Assembly (NCBI RefSeq): GCF_030272695.1
Contig: NZ_JARFYN010000029.1
Location: 22,981 to 86,980 of the forward strand
Origin: Martinezella calliandrae
GTDB lineage: Bacteria; Pseudomonadota; Alphaproteobacteria; Rhizobiales; Rhizobiaceae
DNA: 64,000 nt
Direction of reading: 5' to 3'
Program-made: the position numbers and the translations under genes
The notes under the pieces: generated by a model
The model's database searches: none
What the model was told of the DNA's origin: nothing
Seen by the model: only the letters and a program-made list of their open reading frames with translations
In this document: positions 1 through 9,837 of the stretch, piece by piece
Layout: every line of letters starts with the position of its first letter
Position numbering within the stretch: the first letter of the stretch is position 1

Positions 1-2
1 AC

Positions 3-572
3 CCGGTGCCGAATCTTCAATATCACCACCAGCCTTTCAACTACTATGCCAATTTCGCTCCCGGCACCGCAGCCAGGGCGGAGCATCTGAGGGATGGCGG
101 CTTGGCCGGCGCTGAGTTCATCAAAGCGATCGATGCCGGTACGCTGCCGCAAGTCTCTTTCTATAAGCCGCAGGGCAACCTTAATGAGCATTCAGGCTAC
201 GCCGATATTGAGGCTGGCGATGCCCATATCGCCGATCTGATTGCGCATTTGGAGAAGAGTCCGCAATGGCCACATATGCTGGTCGTTGTCACCTATGACG
301 AAAATGGCGGCCTGTGGGATCACTTGGCGCCGCCCAAAGGCGACCGTTGGGGGCCGGGTTCGCGTATTCCTGCAATTATCGTCTCGCCCTATGCGCGGCA
401 CGGCTATGTCGATCACACGCCCATGGACACGACGTCGATCCTGCGTTTCGTCACGCGCCGTTTCGAACTGCCGACCCTGCACGGTATCATCGTGCGCGAC
501 GCTGCTATCGCCGCCCATAAACAGAAACCGCTCGGCGATTTGACCAGCGCACTCGTACTCAAGGACAAGTGA
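3..572 (+). CDS. AcpA/phospholipase C-type phosphoesterase, 3' part
   Basis: This is the C-terminal part of a secreted acid phosphatase or phospholipase C-like enzyme of the alkaline phosphatase superfamily. The frame is open back to the window edge, so the true start lies upstream. The visible part has the family signature TYDENGGLWDHLAPP (a metal-site loop with Asp, Glu and His), followed by GPGSRIPAIIVSPYA and the DTTSILRFVTRRFELPTL block near the C-terminus. Such enzymes hydrolyse phosphomonoesters or phospholipids in the periplasm. The end is intact, with a normal TGA stop. The substrate cannot be told from this fragment. Confidence 0.85.
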   Translation, partial: PVPNLQYHHQPFNYYANFAPGTAARAEHLRDGGLAGAEFIKAIDAGTLPQVSFYKPQGNLNEHSGYADIEAGDAHIADLIAHLEKSPQWPHMLVVVTYDENGGLWDHLAPPKGDRWGPGSRIPAIIVSPYARHGYVDHTPMDTTSILRFVTRRFELPTLHGIIVRDAAIAAHKQKPLGDLTSALVLKDK

Positions 573-660
573 AACAGGGCTACGAACACCCGCAACCTTG
601 CACTAGGATTTGCCGTGGGTGGAAGACTACATGGCCGGCTGATCACGACGCCCTAACGAT

Positions 661-806
661 TCGGAAGCCCTCGACTTCCTTGACCCGCGGCAGCGTGGCT
701 TGCGCCGCCAGATTGGCATGATCTTCCAGCACTTCAACCTTCTGTCGTCGCGCACCGCCTTCGACAATGTGGCGCTACCGCTGGAGATCGCAGGTGGAAT
801 CAGATG
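661..806 (+). pseudogene. metN-like ABC ATPase fragment
   Basis: A short internal piece of a methionine-import ATP-binding protein. The frame reads RRQIGMIFQHFNLLSSRTAF and then DNVALPLEIAG, which is the Q-loop region of MetN (GMIFQHFNLLSSRT is typical of that subfamily). Neither the Walker A motif upstream nor the signature and Walker B motifs downstream are present, and the flanking sequence is unrelated. It is a gene scrap with no function left, and marks a recombination or deletion scar between the phosphatase and the CDF gene. Confidence 0.75.
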
Positions 807-1015
807 GCAGCTGTCGGCAAAGCCTTTTTGTCCAACCTGTGACATCGTTTCACCTCGTCAATGTCGCGCGTCATCGCGACGAATTCGAAATCAAGCCACA
901 TGGCGATGGCTCTTTTCGTCTCGTTAAAACGTCGCTGTTACGACTGTCGTCGAGCGCACCGGCGTTGATTGCACCAAAAGACATTTGGCGTCTAAGGGCG
1001 CAAATTTAAAGGCAT

Positions 1016-1942
1016 TTATTCCGCCCATTCCGCGTCGGCCGTAAACGCAATTGTCAGCCAGCGGTTGGCACTCTCATCGCCGATTGCAGCACCAATTTCG
1101 TCGCGCAGCATATCCCATTCCTCAACCGTCTTCGGCGGCAGCCCCCCAGGGACGATGAAATAGAGCTCGATCTGCGTCGCCCGGCCGACCCGCGCGACAT
1201 AGGCACGATAGGAGGAGAACCCGAGGCGGTGCACCGTTTCCGATGCGACATGATCGACGTGATCCTTGAGGTCGCTTGGAGCAATCAGAAGGATTTCTGT
1301 TAACGCCTTCCAGACGGTGCCGATCGGAAGCGGAATCATCACCAGGCAGACAAGGGCGAGAACCACGGGATCGACATAGTTGGCGATCCAGGCAGAAGGT
1401 GTCTGCTGGACGGCAAGTCCGATCAGGAACGCGATCAGGAGGGCCAATGCGATGCCGCCGGACATAATCCAGGCCTTGATATCAAGCGAAATGAAGTCCG
1501 ACTTGAGGCTGCGGTTCAGCCTGATGCCCATCATGGCCATCACCGCACAAACAAGCACCATAGCCGCCGAGTAGTCGATCGCCACGCCGAAGTGCAGCTG
1601 ATGCCCGCCATTGAGGATGTTCATGGCTGCGTTAATCAGCGCATAGGACGCGACCGTCATGAGCAAACAGCCGTTGAGCATCAGGACGATGGGCTCCAGG
1701 TGCCAGAAGCCCATGGTGAAACGGTTGCGAATTCTACCCGACAGTGCGTCGATTTGCACCGACTTTACAATCAGGCTTGATACCCACAGGGCAAGCCCGG
1801 TCATTGCCGCATCCGCCAGCGAATAGATACCATCGAAGGCGATGGAGAACGACCCTGACAATATGCCGAACACGACACCGAGTGCGGCGACCACGAGGGT
1901 GGCAGCAATCGATATCTGCAGAAACCCCTGCTCGTTCCACAT
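1016..1942 (-). CDS. CDF-family cation diffusion facilitator
   Basis: A 308-residue membrane transporter of the cation diffusion facilitator type, which exports divalent metal ions by proton antiport. Several hydrophobic segments span about residues 8-210, followed by a cytoplasmic domain that ends near TIAFTADAEW. The TM2 metal motif FDGIYSLAD (D37, D44) is clear. In the fifth helix D154 is kept, but the usual paired His/Asp looks replaced, so the family fit is good while the metal is uncertain. The ATG at 1942 is chosen over longer starts because GGGGAGG lies 6 bases upstream of it. The gene stands alone on the minus strand. Confidence 0.8.
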   Translation of the reverse strand: MWNEQGFLQISIAATLVVAALGVVFGILSGSFSIAFDGIYSLADAAMTGLALWVSSLIVKSVQIDALSGRIRNRFTMGFWHLEPIVLMLNGCLLMTVASYALINAAMNILNGGHQLHFGVAIDYSAAMVLVCAVMAMMGIRLNRSLKSDFISLDIKAWIMSGGIALALLIAFLIGLAVQQTPSAWIANYVDPVVLALVCLVMIPLPIGTVWKALTEILLIAPSDLKDHVDHVASETVHRLGFSSYRAYVARVGRATQIELYFIVPGGLPPKTVEEWDMLRDEIGAAIGDESANRWLTIAFTADAEWAE

Positions 1943-2614
1943 TGGCACCTCCCCGATATCCGTACGACACTGCGCTCTCAATTGGATCCATGCTGTAGCG
2001 GTGGATCTGATCCACTGCCTCAGCGAATAACCTTACGATATCCCTGTCGCAGAAGCTGAAAACAGTATCGAGATACATCGCCGCCCGCCTCTTCGGCATC
2101 AGGCAGCCGACTATCCTCTTCGCCGCCGTGCTGCGGAACAGCGCCTGAGCCACCTAACCTAATAGTATGTCGTGGGCTGGCCCATGCCGATCAGCACTGT
2201 GCCGTTCCGATCGGCGTGACGCGTCGCACCTTCCATCCTCCATGGATCCAGCAACACGGATCGCGCTGGAACAGCGTGTCGGGAATAGGCGGTTGGCGAA
2301 CTCGGTTTCCAGGCCGCCTTGAAAGGGAAGTGATAAAGGTCGCAACCCGCGCCAAGCTTTGATCGCAAGTCCCGCAACCGGGGACAGCAACCAGAGTTCT
2401 CGATCCGTTCGATCTTAGACTCAATGACCATCATTCTCCAAGGTAAACAATCCGCGGATGAGAGCGTGATCAATCGTCGTCCGATCGGATCGCGGCACAC
2501 CGGTCAGGTTGAATTCAACCGCCGTCGATGTAAACTCGGCGAAGGCAGCCTATGCTTCATCACACCCATGACGGTCATGAGAGCTCAGGTTTTCGAACTC
2601 CTCTTGTTCCGCCC
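1943..2614. other. gene-free stretch
   Basis: About 670 bases without a convincing gene. Open frames of 60-140 codons occur on both strands but none resembles a known protein or has a good ribosome site. Some may be the worn remains of a lost gene. Confidence 0.5.
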
Positions 2615-3862
2615 CTAGTACGAGATTTTCCCATCAACGATAGGCTGCGACCCTGAGGAAAGTTGCTGTTTCAACACCTGTTTCGCGTCATCGCTTATGA
2701 TCGACATCGGAGCGACGACGGCGATCTTTGCTGCTGATCCCGCCAGGTCGGCCGTTCGAACGGCTGCCATTCCCACTCGATTCGCGAGCGAGGCTTTTCC
2801 GGTGTCCAGCGACTGTCCTGCCAGCTGCCGTCCAAGCAACTGGACCATGTCCCTGTTATCGGCAAACGTATTGTGGCCCAACGCGTCGTCTGCTTTGACT
2901 GAGCTCGTATCGATGACCGTCACTCCGAGCTTTGCCAGATCCGCAGCATAGGGGGTCGAATCGAAGCCGCCGACGCGCGTGACGCCGCCGGAGAGCCATT
3001 GCGAAACCTGCAGCGCCTTGTCCCTCGTTGACGAATAGATCGTGAAATGCGGGCGTTGCGGCCCCATTTCGATCATCTGCCGGCGAAACACGTCGATATC
3101 GATATCGGGCGAGGCCAGGATAACGTTCCTGACTTTGGCCGGAATCGTCCCGTTGCGCATGGCAACCCCGCGCAAGGCCTCTGCGGTCAGCCAGGATCCC
3201 ATGGAATGAGCCAGGATCGTCACCTCGCCGACATCGGGGCTTCTGGCAGATTGCAGGATCAGATCCTCCAGCGCCCGCCGTGAGAAATTCGTACTCTCCT
3301 TGTCGTAGATATAGTCGAAGACATTGGCGCGCGAGGGCCAGGTGAAGAGGATTGGCGCGGCATCCGTTCCGCAATCATGGGTGATCTGCGCGAAGCGAAA
3401 GACGGCATCGGCGTAGGTGTTGTTGAAGCCGTGCACGAAGATGACGACCTGCCGCTTGGCGTTGCGCCTCTTGTTGAACCATTCAAAAATGCTGCGTTCC
3501 GATGCAACCTCTCCGACTTTCAGGACGGCGAATTCCTTTTCGGGATTTGCCGGCACATGTGACGGCCATTGCACCTCGCCAACCTTGCGGTTTCGATCCG
3601 GAGGGATGGAAACGACGATATCATTGAGGGAAATCGCCGTTCCCCGCTCGCCGGAGTAAAGTTCGCCCGGTTTGTCGGTCGGCTGGCGCGTCGTCGCCAC
3701 TAGCATGTCCACCGTGCTCGTGCTTGGCCCTGCGGTTGCAAGCGGCTGGAGAACATTCTCCAGCCGTCCCGCACATCCTCCCAATATCGGGAGAGCCATC
3801 AGCACGCTGGCAAGCAGATAACGGCCGCTGCCGGCAAAGGCTCTTCGTCCAGCCTTAAACAT
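2615..3862 (-). CDS. DUF900-type alpha/beta hydrolase lipoprotein
   Basis: A 415-residue exported lipoprotein with an alpha/beta hydrolase domain of the DUF900 type. The N-terminus is a lipoprotein signal (hydrophobic segment ending in LGGC, Cys about residue 30). The hydrolase core has the VVIFVHGFNNTY oxyanion strand near residue 140 and the nucleophile elbow LAHSMGSW with Ser near 220. A late His in ALGHNTFADN may complete the triad. The substrate is unknown. It sits 12 bases downstream of the RND permease gene on the same strand and may be the last gene of that operon. Confidence 0.8.
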   Translation of the reverse strand: MFKAGRRAFAGSGRYLLASVLMALPILGGCAGRLENVLQPLATAGPSTSTVDMLVATTRQPTDKPGELYSGERGTAISLNDIVVSIPPDRNRKVGEVQWPSHVPANPEKEFAVLKVGEVASERSIFEWFNKRRNAKRQVVIFVHGFNNTYADAVFRFAQITHDCGTDAAPILFTWPSRANVFDYIYDKESTNFSRRALEDLILQSARSPDVGEVTILAHSMGSWLTAEALRGVAMRNGTIPAKVRNVILASPDIDIDVFRRQMIEMGPQRPHFTIYSSTRDKALQVSQWLSGGVTRVGGFDSTPYAADLAKLGVTVIDTSSVKADDALGHNTFADNRDMVQLLGRQLAGQSLDTGKASLANRVGMAAVRTADLAGSAAKIAVVAPMSIISDDAKQVLKQQLSSGSQPIVDGKISY

Positions 3863-3874
3863 AGGGTCATCCCG

Positions 3875-6800
3875 TCAGTGCTGTGGTTCTTCGCGGGGAA
3901 TTCTGAACCAGGCAACATAAAGTGCCGGCAGGAAGAGCAGCGTCAGGACCGTGCCAACCACAATTCCGCCCATCATCGCATAGGCCATTGGACCCCAGAA
4001 TATCTCCCTGGAGATCGGGATGAGCGCCAGCGTCGCTGCGGCGGCCGTCAGCATGATGGGCCGCATGCGATGTTCCGTCGCTTCAACGACGGCTTGCCAA
4101 GCTCTCACACCCTCACTGCGAAGGTGCTCGATCTGGACAACGAGGATCACCGAGTTGCGGATCAGAATGCCGATCAGTGCCAGGACACCCAGGATCGCAA
4201 CAAATCCCAACGGCGCATTGCTGAGTAGCAAAGCTGCGACGACACCGATCAGTGCCAGAGGTGCGACGGCGAAGACTAAAAAGAGCCGGCTGAAACTCTG
4301 CAACTGGATCATCAGGATCGTTGCCATGATGAACAGCATCAGTGGCGCTACCGCCACGATTGGTCCCTGCGCTTTTGCGCTTTCCTCGACCGAACCGCCC
4401 TCGACGATACGGTAGCCACTTGGAAGGCCCTTCCGAAACTTGTCGACCCTCGGCTGCAGTTCGTTGACGATCGTCGCCGGCTGTGTCGATCCGACAACCG
4501 CGGCCTTGATGGTAATGGTCGGTATGCGTGTCCGCCGCCAAATCGTCGGCTGTTCCAGCTCGTAGTGGAAGTTGGCAACTGCCGAGAGGGGCACGGACTT
4601 GCCGTTGGAGCCGGCGAGTTGAAGGTTCTGCAGCGTCTCGATCGAGCCGCGCTCGGTCGTCTGGGCCCTGCCGATCACATCGACCAGATAGATGTCGTCC
4701 CGAATGTTTGTCGCCGCCGTTCCCTCGACGATGCCGTTGAGAGCCGTTGCGATATCTTGTGACGAAACGCCCAATTGCCGCGCCTTGTCCTGAAGGACGT
4801 CGACTTTGACGACGCGCGAGGGTTCGTTCCAGTCGAAGGTCATGTTGGACAGCAAGGGATGTTGGCCGACGATACCAGCAAATTGCTGCGCGATGTCCCG
4901 GACCTTCTGGATGTCAGGCCCACTGATCCGATATTGTACCGGCTTGCCGACCGGAGGGCCGATGTCGAGCAGCTTCACGAACGCATCGGTTCCAGGGAAG
5001 GTGTTCGTCAGATAATCCTGGAGTTCAGCTTTGACCTTGTCGCGAACGTCAAGTCCCTTGGTGACGATCACCGTCTGGCCGAAGGAGACGTCTGGTGTCT
5101 GCACGTCAAAGGACAGTATGAAGCGAGGGGCCCCTTGGCCGACATAGCTCGTCCAATGATCGATGTCCTTGTTGTTGGCCAGTATCTCGCGTTCGAACCT
5201 GGCCATCTGCTTGTTCGTCTCCGAAATCGAACTGTTCTGCGGCAGGTTCCAGTCAACGATCAGTTCGGGTCTGTCGGAGGAAGGAAAAAACTGTTGCTGC
5301 ACGAGGCTCATCCCGCCAATGGAGAGGGCAAACGCAGCCGCAGTCGCACCAATAGTTATCCAGCGCCAGCGAAGGGCGACGCCCAAAAGCCAAGCAAATG
5401 CGCGTGACACGCGACCTTTCTGATCATGGTGAGATTTCATTGTCTTCGGAAGGATCGTCACGCCCAAAAGCGGCGTGAACAGCACAGCAACGATCCATGA
5501 AACCAGGAGCGAAACCGCGATGACGACGAAAAGAGTGAACGTAAATTCGCCGGCGGCGCTGGTGTTAAGGCCGACGGGGATAAAACCCGCAACCGTAACA
5601 AGCGTGCCCGTCAACATTGGGAAGGCCGTCGAGGTATAGACGTATGTCGCTGCCTTTCTTAGATCATCACCCACCTCCAGTCGGGCAACCATCATCTCAA
5701 CGGCGATCATCGCGTCGTCGACGAGAAGGCCGAGGGCGATGATCAGAGCCCCAAGCGAAATACGCTGCATGGAAATGCCGCAATAGGCCATGACGAGAAA
5801 AGTAATCGCCAGCACGAGCGGAATGGAGATGGCAACCACGAGCCCTGCCCGAACGCCGAGGCTGATGAAGCTGATCGCAAGGACAATGACGATCGCCTCG
5901 AACAATGCGCGCGTGAAGCCCGACACGGCCTCGTCGACGACGGCGGGCTGATCGGAAACGCGTTGGACGTCGACGCCGATCGGGAGGTCGGCGGTCACCT
6001 GTTCAATCTCCTTGTCGAGCGCCTTTCCGAATTCAAGCAGATTTGCCCCACTCTTCATTCCGATGGCAAGCCCGATCGCGGGCTGACCGTTATATCTGAA
6101 CAGGGATGAGGGAGGATCGACGTAGCCGCGTTTGATCGTCGCGACGTCGGTCAACGGAAAGAAGCGGTCGTTGACCCGAAGATTGATCGATTTGAGGCTT
6201 TCCTCGGATGTGAATTGGCCGCTGACCCGCAAGGCGATGCGTTCGGGACCGGCATCGACGAAACCGGACTGTGTGACGGCATTCTGTGCCTGAAGCGTGT
6301 CGATGACGGATTGCTGGTTAAGCCCAAGAGCGGCGATCTTGCGCGTAGAAAATTCGAGATAGATGGCCTCGTCCTGCGCGCCGATGATATCCACTTTGCC
6401 GACGTTGGGAACCGTCAGCACCTTGGCGCGCGCATCTTCAACCAGATCACGAAGCTGGCGCTGTGTCAGCCCGTCGCTGGTAAAGGCATAGATATTGCCG
6501 AAGACGTCGCCGAAGCTGTCGTTGAAAAACGGCCCGACGACACCGCTCGGAAATTCTCCCTTGATGTCGCCAATCATGTTGCGGACCCGCGTCCAGATGG
6601 CATTGACATCCTTGGCCTTGGTCGTCGGCAGAAGCTCGACAAAAACGGTTGTCTGGCCGGCAACCGTCTCGCTCTTCGTATAGTCGAGCGAATCCAGTTC
6701 CTCGAGCTTCTTTTCGATGCGTTCGGTGACCTGCTTGGTCACTTCCTCCGCTGACGCGCCAGGCCACTGCGCCTGAATGATCATGGTCTTGATGGTGAAG

Positions 6801-6925
6801 TCGGGATCTTCTTCACGGCCGAGACCGATATAGGAAAACGCGCCGGCTAGAATGAAGACGATCATGAAGTACCAGACGAGCGAACGGTGTTCGAGCGCCC
6901 AATCGGACAGGTTGAATTTTTTCAC
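3875..6925 (-). CDS. RND efflux permease (AcrB-like)
   Basis: A 1016-residue inner-membrane proton/drug antiporter of the AcrB/AcrD/AcrF family, of full family length. The N-terminus has the first transmembrane segment followed by the porter domain (GREEDPDFTIKTMIIQAQWPGA). The central helices carry the conserved acidic pair in GLLVDDAMIAVE (about residue 405) that takes part in proton relay. The second half repeats the pattern and ends in LTLLFLPALYVAWFR. It follows the two adaptor genes at a 12-base gap. Two adaptors with one permease recall the TriABC arrangement of Pseudomonas aeruginosa. An outer-membrane partner is not encoded nearby, so a shared TolC-like channel is likely. Confidence 0.95.
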   Translation of the reverse strand: MKKFNLSDWALEHRSLVWYFMIVFILAGAFSYIGLGREEDPDFTIKTMIIQAQWPGASAEEVTKQVTERIEKKLEELDSLDYTKSETVAGQTTVFVELLPTTKAKDVNAIWTRVRNMIGDIKGEFPSGVVGPFFNDSFGDVFGNIYAFTSDGLTQRQLRDLVEDARAKVLTVPNVGKVDIIGAQDEAIYLEFSTRKIAALGLNQQSVIDTLQAQNAVTQSGFVDAGPERIALRVSGQFTSEESLKSINLRVNDRFFPLTDVATIKRGYVDPPSSLFRYNGQPAIGLAIGMKSGANLLEFGKALDKEIEQVTADLPIGVDVQRVSDQPAVVDEAVSGFTRALFEAIVIVLAISFISLGVRAGLVVAISIPLVLAITFLVMAYCGISMQRISLGALIIALGLLVDDAMIAVEMMVARLEVGDDLRKAATYVYTSTAFPMLTGTLVTVAGFIPVGLNTSAAGEFTFTLFVVIAVSLLVSWIVAVLFTPLLGVTILPKTMKSHHDQKGRVSRAFAWLLGVALRWRWITIGATAAAFALSIGGMSLVQQQFFPSSDRPELIVDWNLPQNSSISETNKQMARFEREILANNKDIDHWTSYVGQGAPRFILSFDVQTPDVSFGQTVIVTKGLDVRDKVKAELQDYLTNTFPGTDAFVKLLDIGPPVGKPVQYRISGPDIQKVRDIAQQFAGIVGQHPLLSNMTFDWNEPSRVVKVDVLQDKARQLGVSSQDIATALNGIVEGTAATNIRDDIYLVDVIGRAQTTERGSIETLQNLQLAGSNGKSVPLSAVANFHYELEQPTIWRRTRIPTITIKAAVVGSTQPATIVNELQPRVDKFRKGLPSGYRIVEGGSVEESAKAQGPIVAVAPLMLFIMATILMIQLQSFSRLFLVFAVAPLALIGVVAALLLSNAPLGFVAILGVLALIGILIRNSVILVVQIEHLRSEGVRAWQAVVEATEHRMRPIMLTAAAATLALIPISREIFWGPMAYAMMGGIVVGTVLTLLFLPALYVAWFRIPREEPQH

Positions 6926-6937
6926 GGGGATCTTTCC

Positions 6938-8008
6938 TTAATCTACCCTGACGGCCTGGCCGTCGGCAAGCTTGTGAACTCCGGCAGTGACGATGCGCTC
7001 GCCAGGGTTGACGCCTTCGGTGATCCTCACGGAACCGCCCTCGACGGGGTCACCATCGATCTTGATCGAACGAATGGAGACCTTGCGAGCCGCGGTATCG
7101 ACCACCCAGACGTTCGGCTTCCCGTCTTTCATCAAGACGGATGAGGACGGCAGCAGGGTCATCGGATCTGCAACAACAGTCGCGGTTGCGGTGACGACTG
7201 AGCCCAGGCGAAACGCGGCCGGCGGATCGACAAGCGTAATTTTCGTGCGTCGTGTGCGGGTCGTAGCCTCGGCTTCTGGGGCGATCTCTCGGACGACACC
7301 GCTTGCGCGGATGGTCGGATCCAACTGCAGAGCGACCTCGAAGGGCGACCCCACCTTGAGACCGTCGAAGCTTGCCACTGGTATGTCGATAATGGCATCG
7401 CGCTGGTCAGGGCGGGCGACGGTGGCGATGCTTTGGCCTGCGGCCACGACCTGGCCCACCTCAGCCGAAGTCGCTGTCACGACGCCATCGAATTCCGCGC
7501 GAAGCTGCGCGTAGCCCAGCTGCTCCTCTGCCTTGTCCAGATTGGCCTGTGCCTTGGCGACCGAAGCGCTCGCACTCTTGCGTCCAAGCTCCGCCTCTTC
7601 GTAGGCCGCTTCACTTCCTGATCGGCTTTCAAGTAAGGACCGCTGGCGTTCTTCCGTGGACGTGGCATTCGCTAACTGCGCCTGGGCATTCGAGAGTTCG
7701 GATTGCGAACTCTTGACCGCGAGCTCCAGTGAAAGCGGATCGATCGCGGCAACGACGTCACCCTTTTTGACGATGTCGCCGACGCTAACCTTGCGTGCTA
7801 TGACCCGCCCCAGAACTCGAAATGCGAGCTGGGTCTCGATCTTGGCCTCGACCGTCCCCGGCAGGGTCAAGGCAGAAGCGGCGGTGGACTTGGCGACAAC
7901 CGAAAGCACGGGGCGCGCCGGCTCGTAATGAGCTTCATCCTGCTTTTGGCAAGACGTCATCAGCAATGACCCGAGGACCGCAACGCCGACAGTGATACGG
8001 ATATTCAT
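6938..8008 (-). CDS. RND periplasmic adaptor (second of two)
   Basis: A 356-residue membrane fusion protein with a lipoprotein signal (LLMTSC, Cys 20). The order of parts is typical: the first half of a lipoyl/barrel region (LPGTVEAKIETQLAFRVLGR), a long alpha-hairpin rich in Ala, Gln and Glu (about 95-170), the second lipoyl half (AEFDGVVTATSAEVGQVV), a beta-barrel and a membrane-proximal domain. It couples the permease to an outer-membrane channel. Its start overlaps the stop of the upstream adaptor by 4 bases (ATGA), so the pair is translationally coupled. The two adaptors are clearly different in sequence and so are not a recent tandem copy. Confidence 0.93.
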   Translation of the reverse strand: MNIRITVGVAVLGSLLMTSCQKQDEAHYEPARPVLSVVAKSTAASALTLPGTVEAKIETQLAFRVLGRVIARKVSVGDIVKKGDVVAAIDPLSLELAVKSSQSELSNAQAQLANATSTEERQRSLLESRSGSEAAYEEAELGRKSASASVAKAQANLDKAEEQLGYAQLRAEFDGVVTATSAEVGQVVAAGQSIATVARPDQRDAIIDIPVASFDGLKVGSPFEVALQLDPTIRASGVVREIAPEAEATTRTRRTKITLVDPPAAFRLGSVVTATATVVADPMTLLPSSSVLMKDGKPNVWVVDTAARKVSIRSIKIDGDPVEGGSVRITEGVNPGERIVTAGVHKLADGQAVRVD

Positions 8009-9081
8009 TTTGCAGCTCCCTTGTCGTATGAGACGACTTGGCCCGGTCGCAGGAATTTCGTGCCGTCGGCGACCACTATTTCGCCCGGAGACACGCCCGC
8101 CCGTACTGCAAAACGGCGTGTTTCATAGCCGGAGACATCGATCTGGCGAAGAGACACGCTCGACGAAGTGGGATCGATGATCCAAACGGCCGGCTTCCCG
8201 CTTTTCGAGGTCATTGCCGACCAGGGCAATTCGATTGCATCCCGCGCGACAGACCGAAAAAAGCCGACAACGGGAGCACCAAGCTGCACGTCCGGTGCCT
8301 CTTCGAGACCTACCTTGACCCTGATCGTCCCGGTCGATGAGTCGATCGTGGGCGAGATTTCGCGCACCGAAGCTTCTATCTTGTGAGCTGGCGCCGAAAG
8401 GAGGCTGACGGCGACCTTGTTTTCAAGCTTGCGACCGAGATAAAGCGACTCAAAGACGTTGAAGACGGCGTCCCGAGGACCGTCATGCGCAAGTGTAAAG
8501 ACCAGCTGTGCAGCTTGGGCGACCTGACCAACTTCGGCGTTTCTGGCGGTGATGACGCCATCGGCGTCGGCGCGCAGTTCCGTATGGGAGAACGCGTCTT
8601 GGGCTGTGTCGAGTTGAGCTTGTGCCGATTTCACACTTCCCTGGGCAGTCAGCAGTGCTTCTTGGGCCTGATCGAGCGCAGCGCGGGTCGTAACCTGTGT
8701 CTTGAAGAGAGTCTGCTGCCGGTCGAAAGCCAGTTGGGCCTGCGTCTGCTGGGCGAGCGCCGATTGCAGGTTCGCGGTGGCAACGCCGAGATCGGCTTTC
8801 TGTTCCTCGGCATCCATACGGGCAAGCACCTGGCCCTCCTTCACCGATGAGCCGACATCGACGAGACGTTCGACAATGCGGCCGCTGACCCGGAAGGAAA
8901 GGTCGCTCTCGACGCGGGCGCTGATCTCGCCGGTGATGGCGTTGTTATCGACGACCGGCGTAACCTTGGCCACGACGGTCTCCACGTTCTTTGGCTTTGC
9001 CTCGCTCACGCTTTGCTTTTCGCATGAGGCAAGCGCGACGGCACTGACACCGAGCCAGGCCGCGACAAGGACAGTTTTCAT
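8005..9081 (-). CDS. RND periplasmic adaptor (first of two)
   Basis: A 358-residue membrane fusion protein and first gene of the efflux operon. A lipoprotein signal ends in ALASC (Cys 20). It has the lipoyl motif FRVSGRIVERLVDVGSSVKE, a coiled hairpin (about residues 95-170), and the returning lipoyl half DADGVITARNAEVGQV. Like its neighbour it should bridge permease and channel across the periplasm. The gene is divergent from the TetR-family gene, and the intervening 106 bases hold a 9-bp palindrome that probably is the regulator's operator. Confidence 0.93.
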   Translation of the reverse strand: MKTVLVAAWLGVSAVALASCEKQSVSEAKPKNVETVVAKVTPVVDNNAITGEISARVESDLSFRVSGRIVERLVDVGSSVKEGQVLARMDAEEQKADLGVATANLQSALAQQTQAQLAFDRQQTLFKTQVTTRAALDQAQEALLTAQGSVKSAQAQLDTAQDAFSHTELRADADGVITARNAEVGQVAQAAQLVFTLAHDGPRDAVFNVFESLYLGRKLENKVAVSLLSAPAHKIEASVREISPTIDSSTGTIRVKVGLEEAPDVQLGAPVVGFFRSVARDAIELPWSAMTSKSGKPAVWIIDPTSSSVSLRQIDVSGYETRRFAVRAGVSPGEIVVADGTKFLRPGQVVSYDKGAAK

Positions 9082-9117
9082 GATTTGACCTCTCGCATCC
9101 GTTCGACAGACGAATAT

Positions 9118-9141
9118 TATTGACTGACCAGACAGTCAATA
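9118..9141. promoter_or_regulatory. Probable TetR operator palindrome
   Basis: Perfect 9-base inverted repeat TATTGACTG-N6-CAGTCAATA in the divergent intergenic region between the first adaptor gene and the tetR gene. Its length and place fit a TetR-family operator that controls both directions. This is an inference from position and symmetry. Confidence 0.75.
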
Positions 9142-9187
9142 GAATTTGTCTTGACGGTAGCCCAGCGTTAGCGCTCAAGGTGAAGAC

Positions 9188-9805
9188 ATGAATGATCAGA
9201 AGAAGCTCACGCGTGCAGAGCAAAAAGCTCGCCGGCCCGTTCAGATCTTGGATGCTGCGTTTGAGGAGTTCGTCGAGCGTGGCTATGTCGCCACGCGCGT
9301 TGAAGACATTGCGAGCAGGATCGGGGTTACGAAGGGAACCATTTATGTTTACTTCGAAACCAAGGAGCAGCTTTTCGAAGCAATGATCCGGCACATTTCG
9401 GCGCCCCTCGAAAATTTGCTGGCAAGCGCTACTGAACTGAAAGGGACCGCTACCGAGCGGCTCCAGAAAAATATCGAACTCATCTACGATCTCATAATCA
9501 AGGATCGCAAGTTACGAGAGCTGATGAGGTTCGTCATCGCCGAGGGTTCGCGGTTCCCACAGATCGTCGATAAGCACCACAACATATTTATCGATCCTAT
9601 CGAGCGTCAAATGCAGTCCATTATCGATGAAGGGATAAAACTTGGGGAGTTTCGACCGGCGCCAGCGGCGTTCGCCGATGCGGTCGTTGCGCCTGCCGTC
9701 GCCTTCCTATTCTTCAAGCTCCTTTTTGATGAGCGGCGAACGCTGGACAAAGCAAGCTATCTAAAGGCACACATTGATCTCGTTTTGCACGGACTGATCG
9801 TGTGA
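9188..9805 (+). CDS. TetR/AcrR-family repressor of the RND pump
   Basis: A 205-residue one-component regulator. The N-terminal HTH covers about residues 20-68 (ILDAAFEEFVERGY, then VEDIASRIGVTKGTIYVYF, the family's recognition helix and YF turn). The rest is an all-helical ligand-binding domain with a hydrophobic tail. It is divergent from the efflux operon and next to a palindrome, so it most likely represses the pump and itself until an inducer binds. The ATG is taken as start because it gives the usual short N-terminal arm of about 20 residues before the HTH. Confidence 0.92.
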   Translation: MNDQKKLTRAEQKARRPVQILDAAFEEFVERGYVATRVEDIASRIGVTKGTIYVYFETKEQLFEAMIRHISAPLENLLASATELKGTATERLQKNIELIYDLIIKDRKLRELMRFVIAEGSRFPQIVDKHHNIFIDPIERQMQSIIDEGIKLGEFRPAPAAFADAVVAPAVAFLFFKLLFDERRTLDKASYLKAHIDLVLHGLIV

Positions 9806-9837
9806 TCCACTCGGATCATAAGCAAGGAAAGGCCCAA

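Noticed and set aside
1734..2153. 139-codon minus-strand frame before the CDF gene
   Set aside because: Overlaps the CDF start in another frame with no family match.
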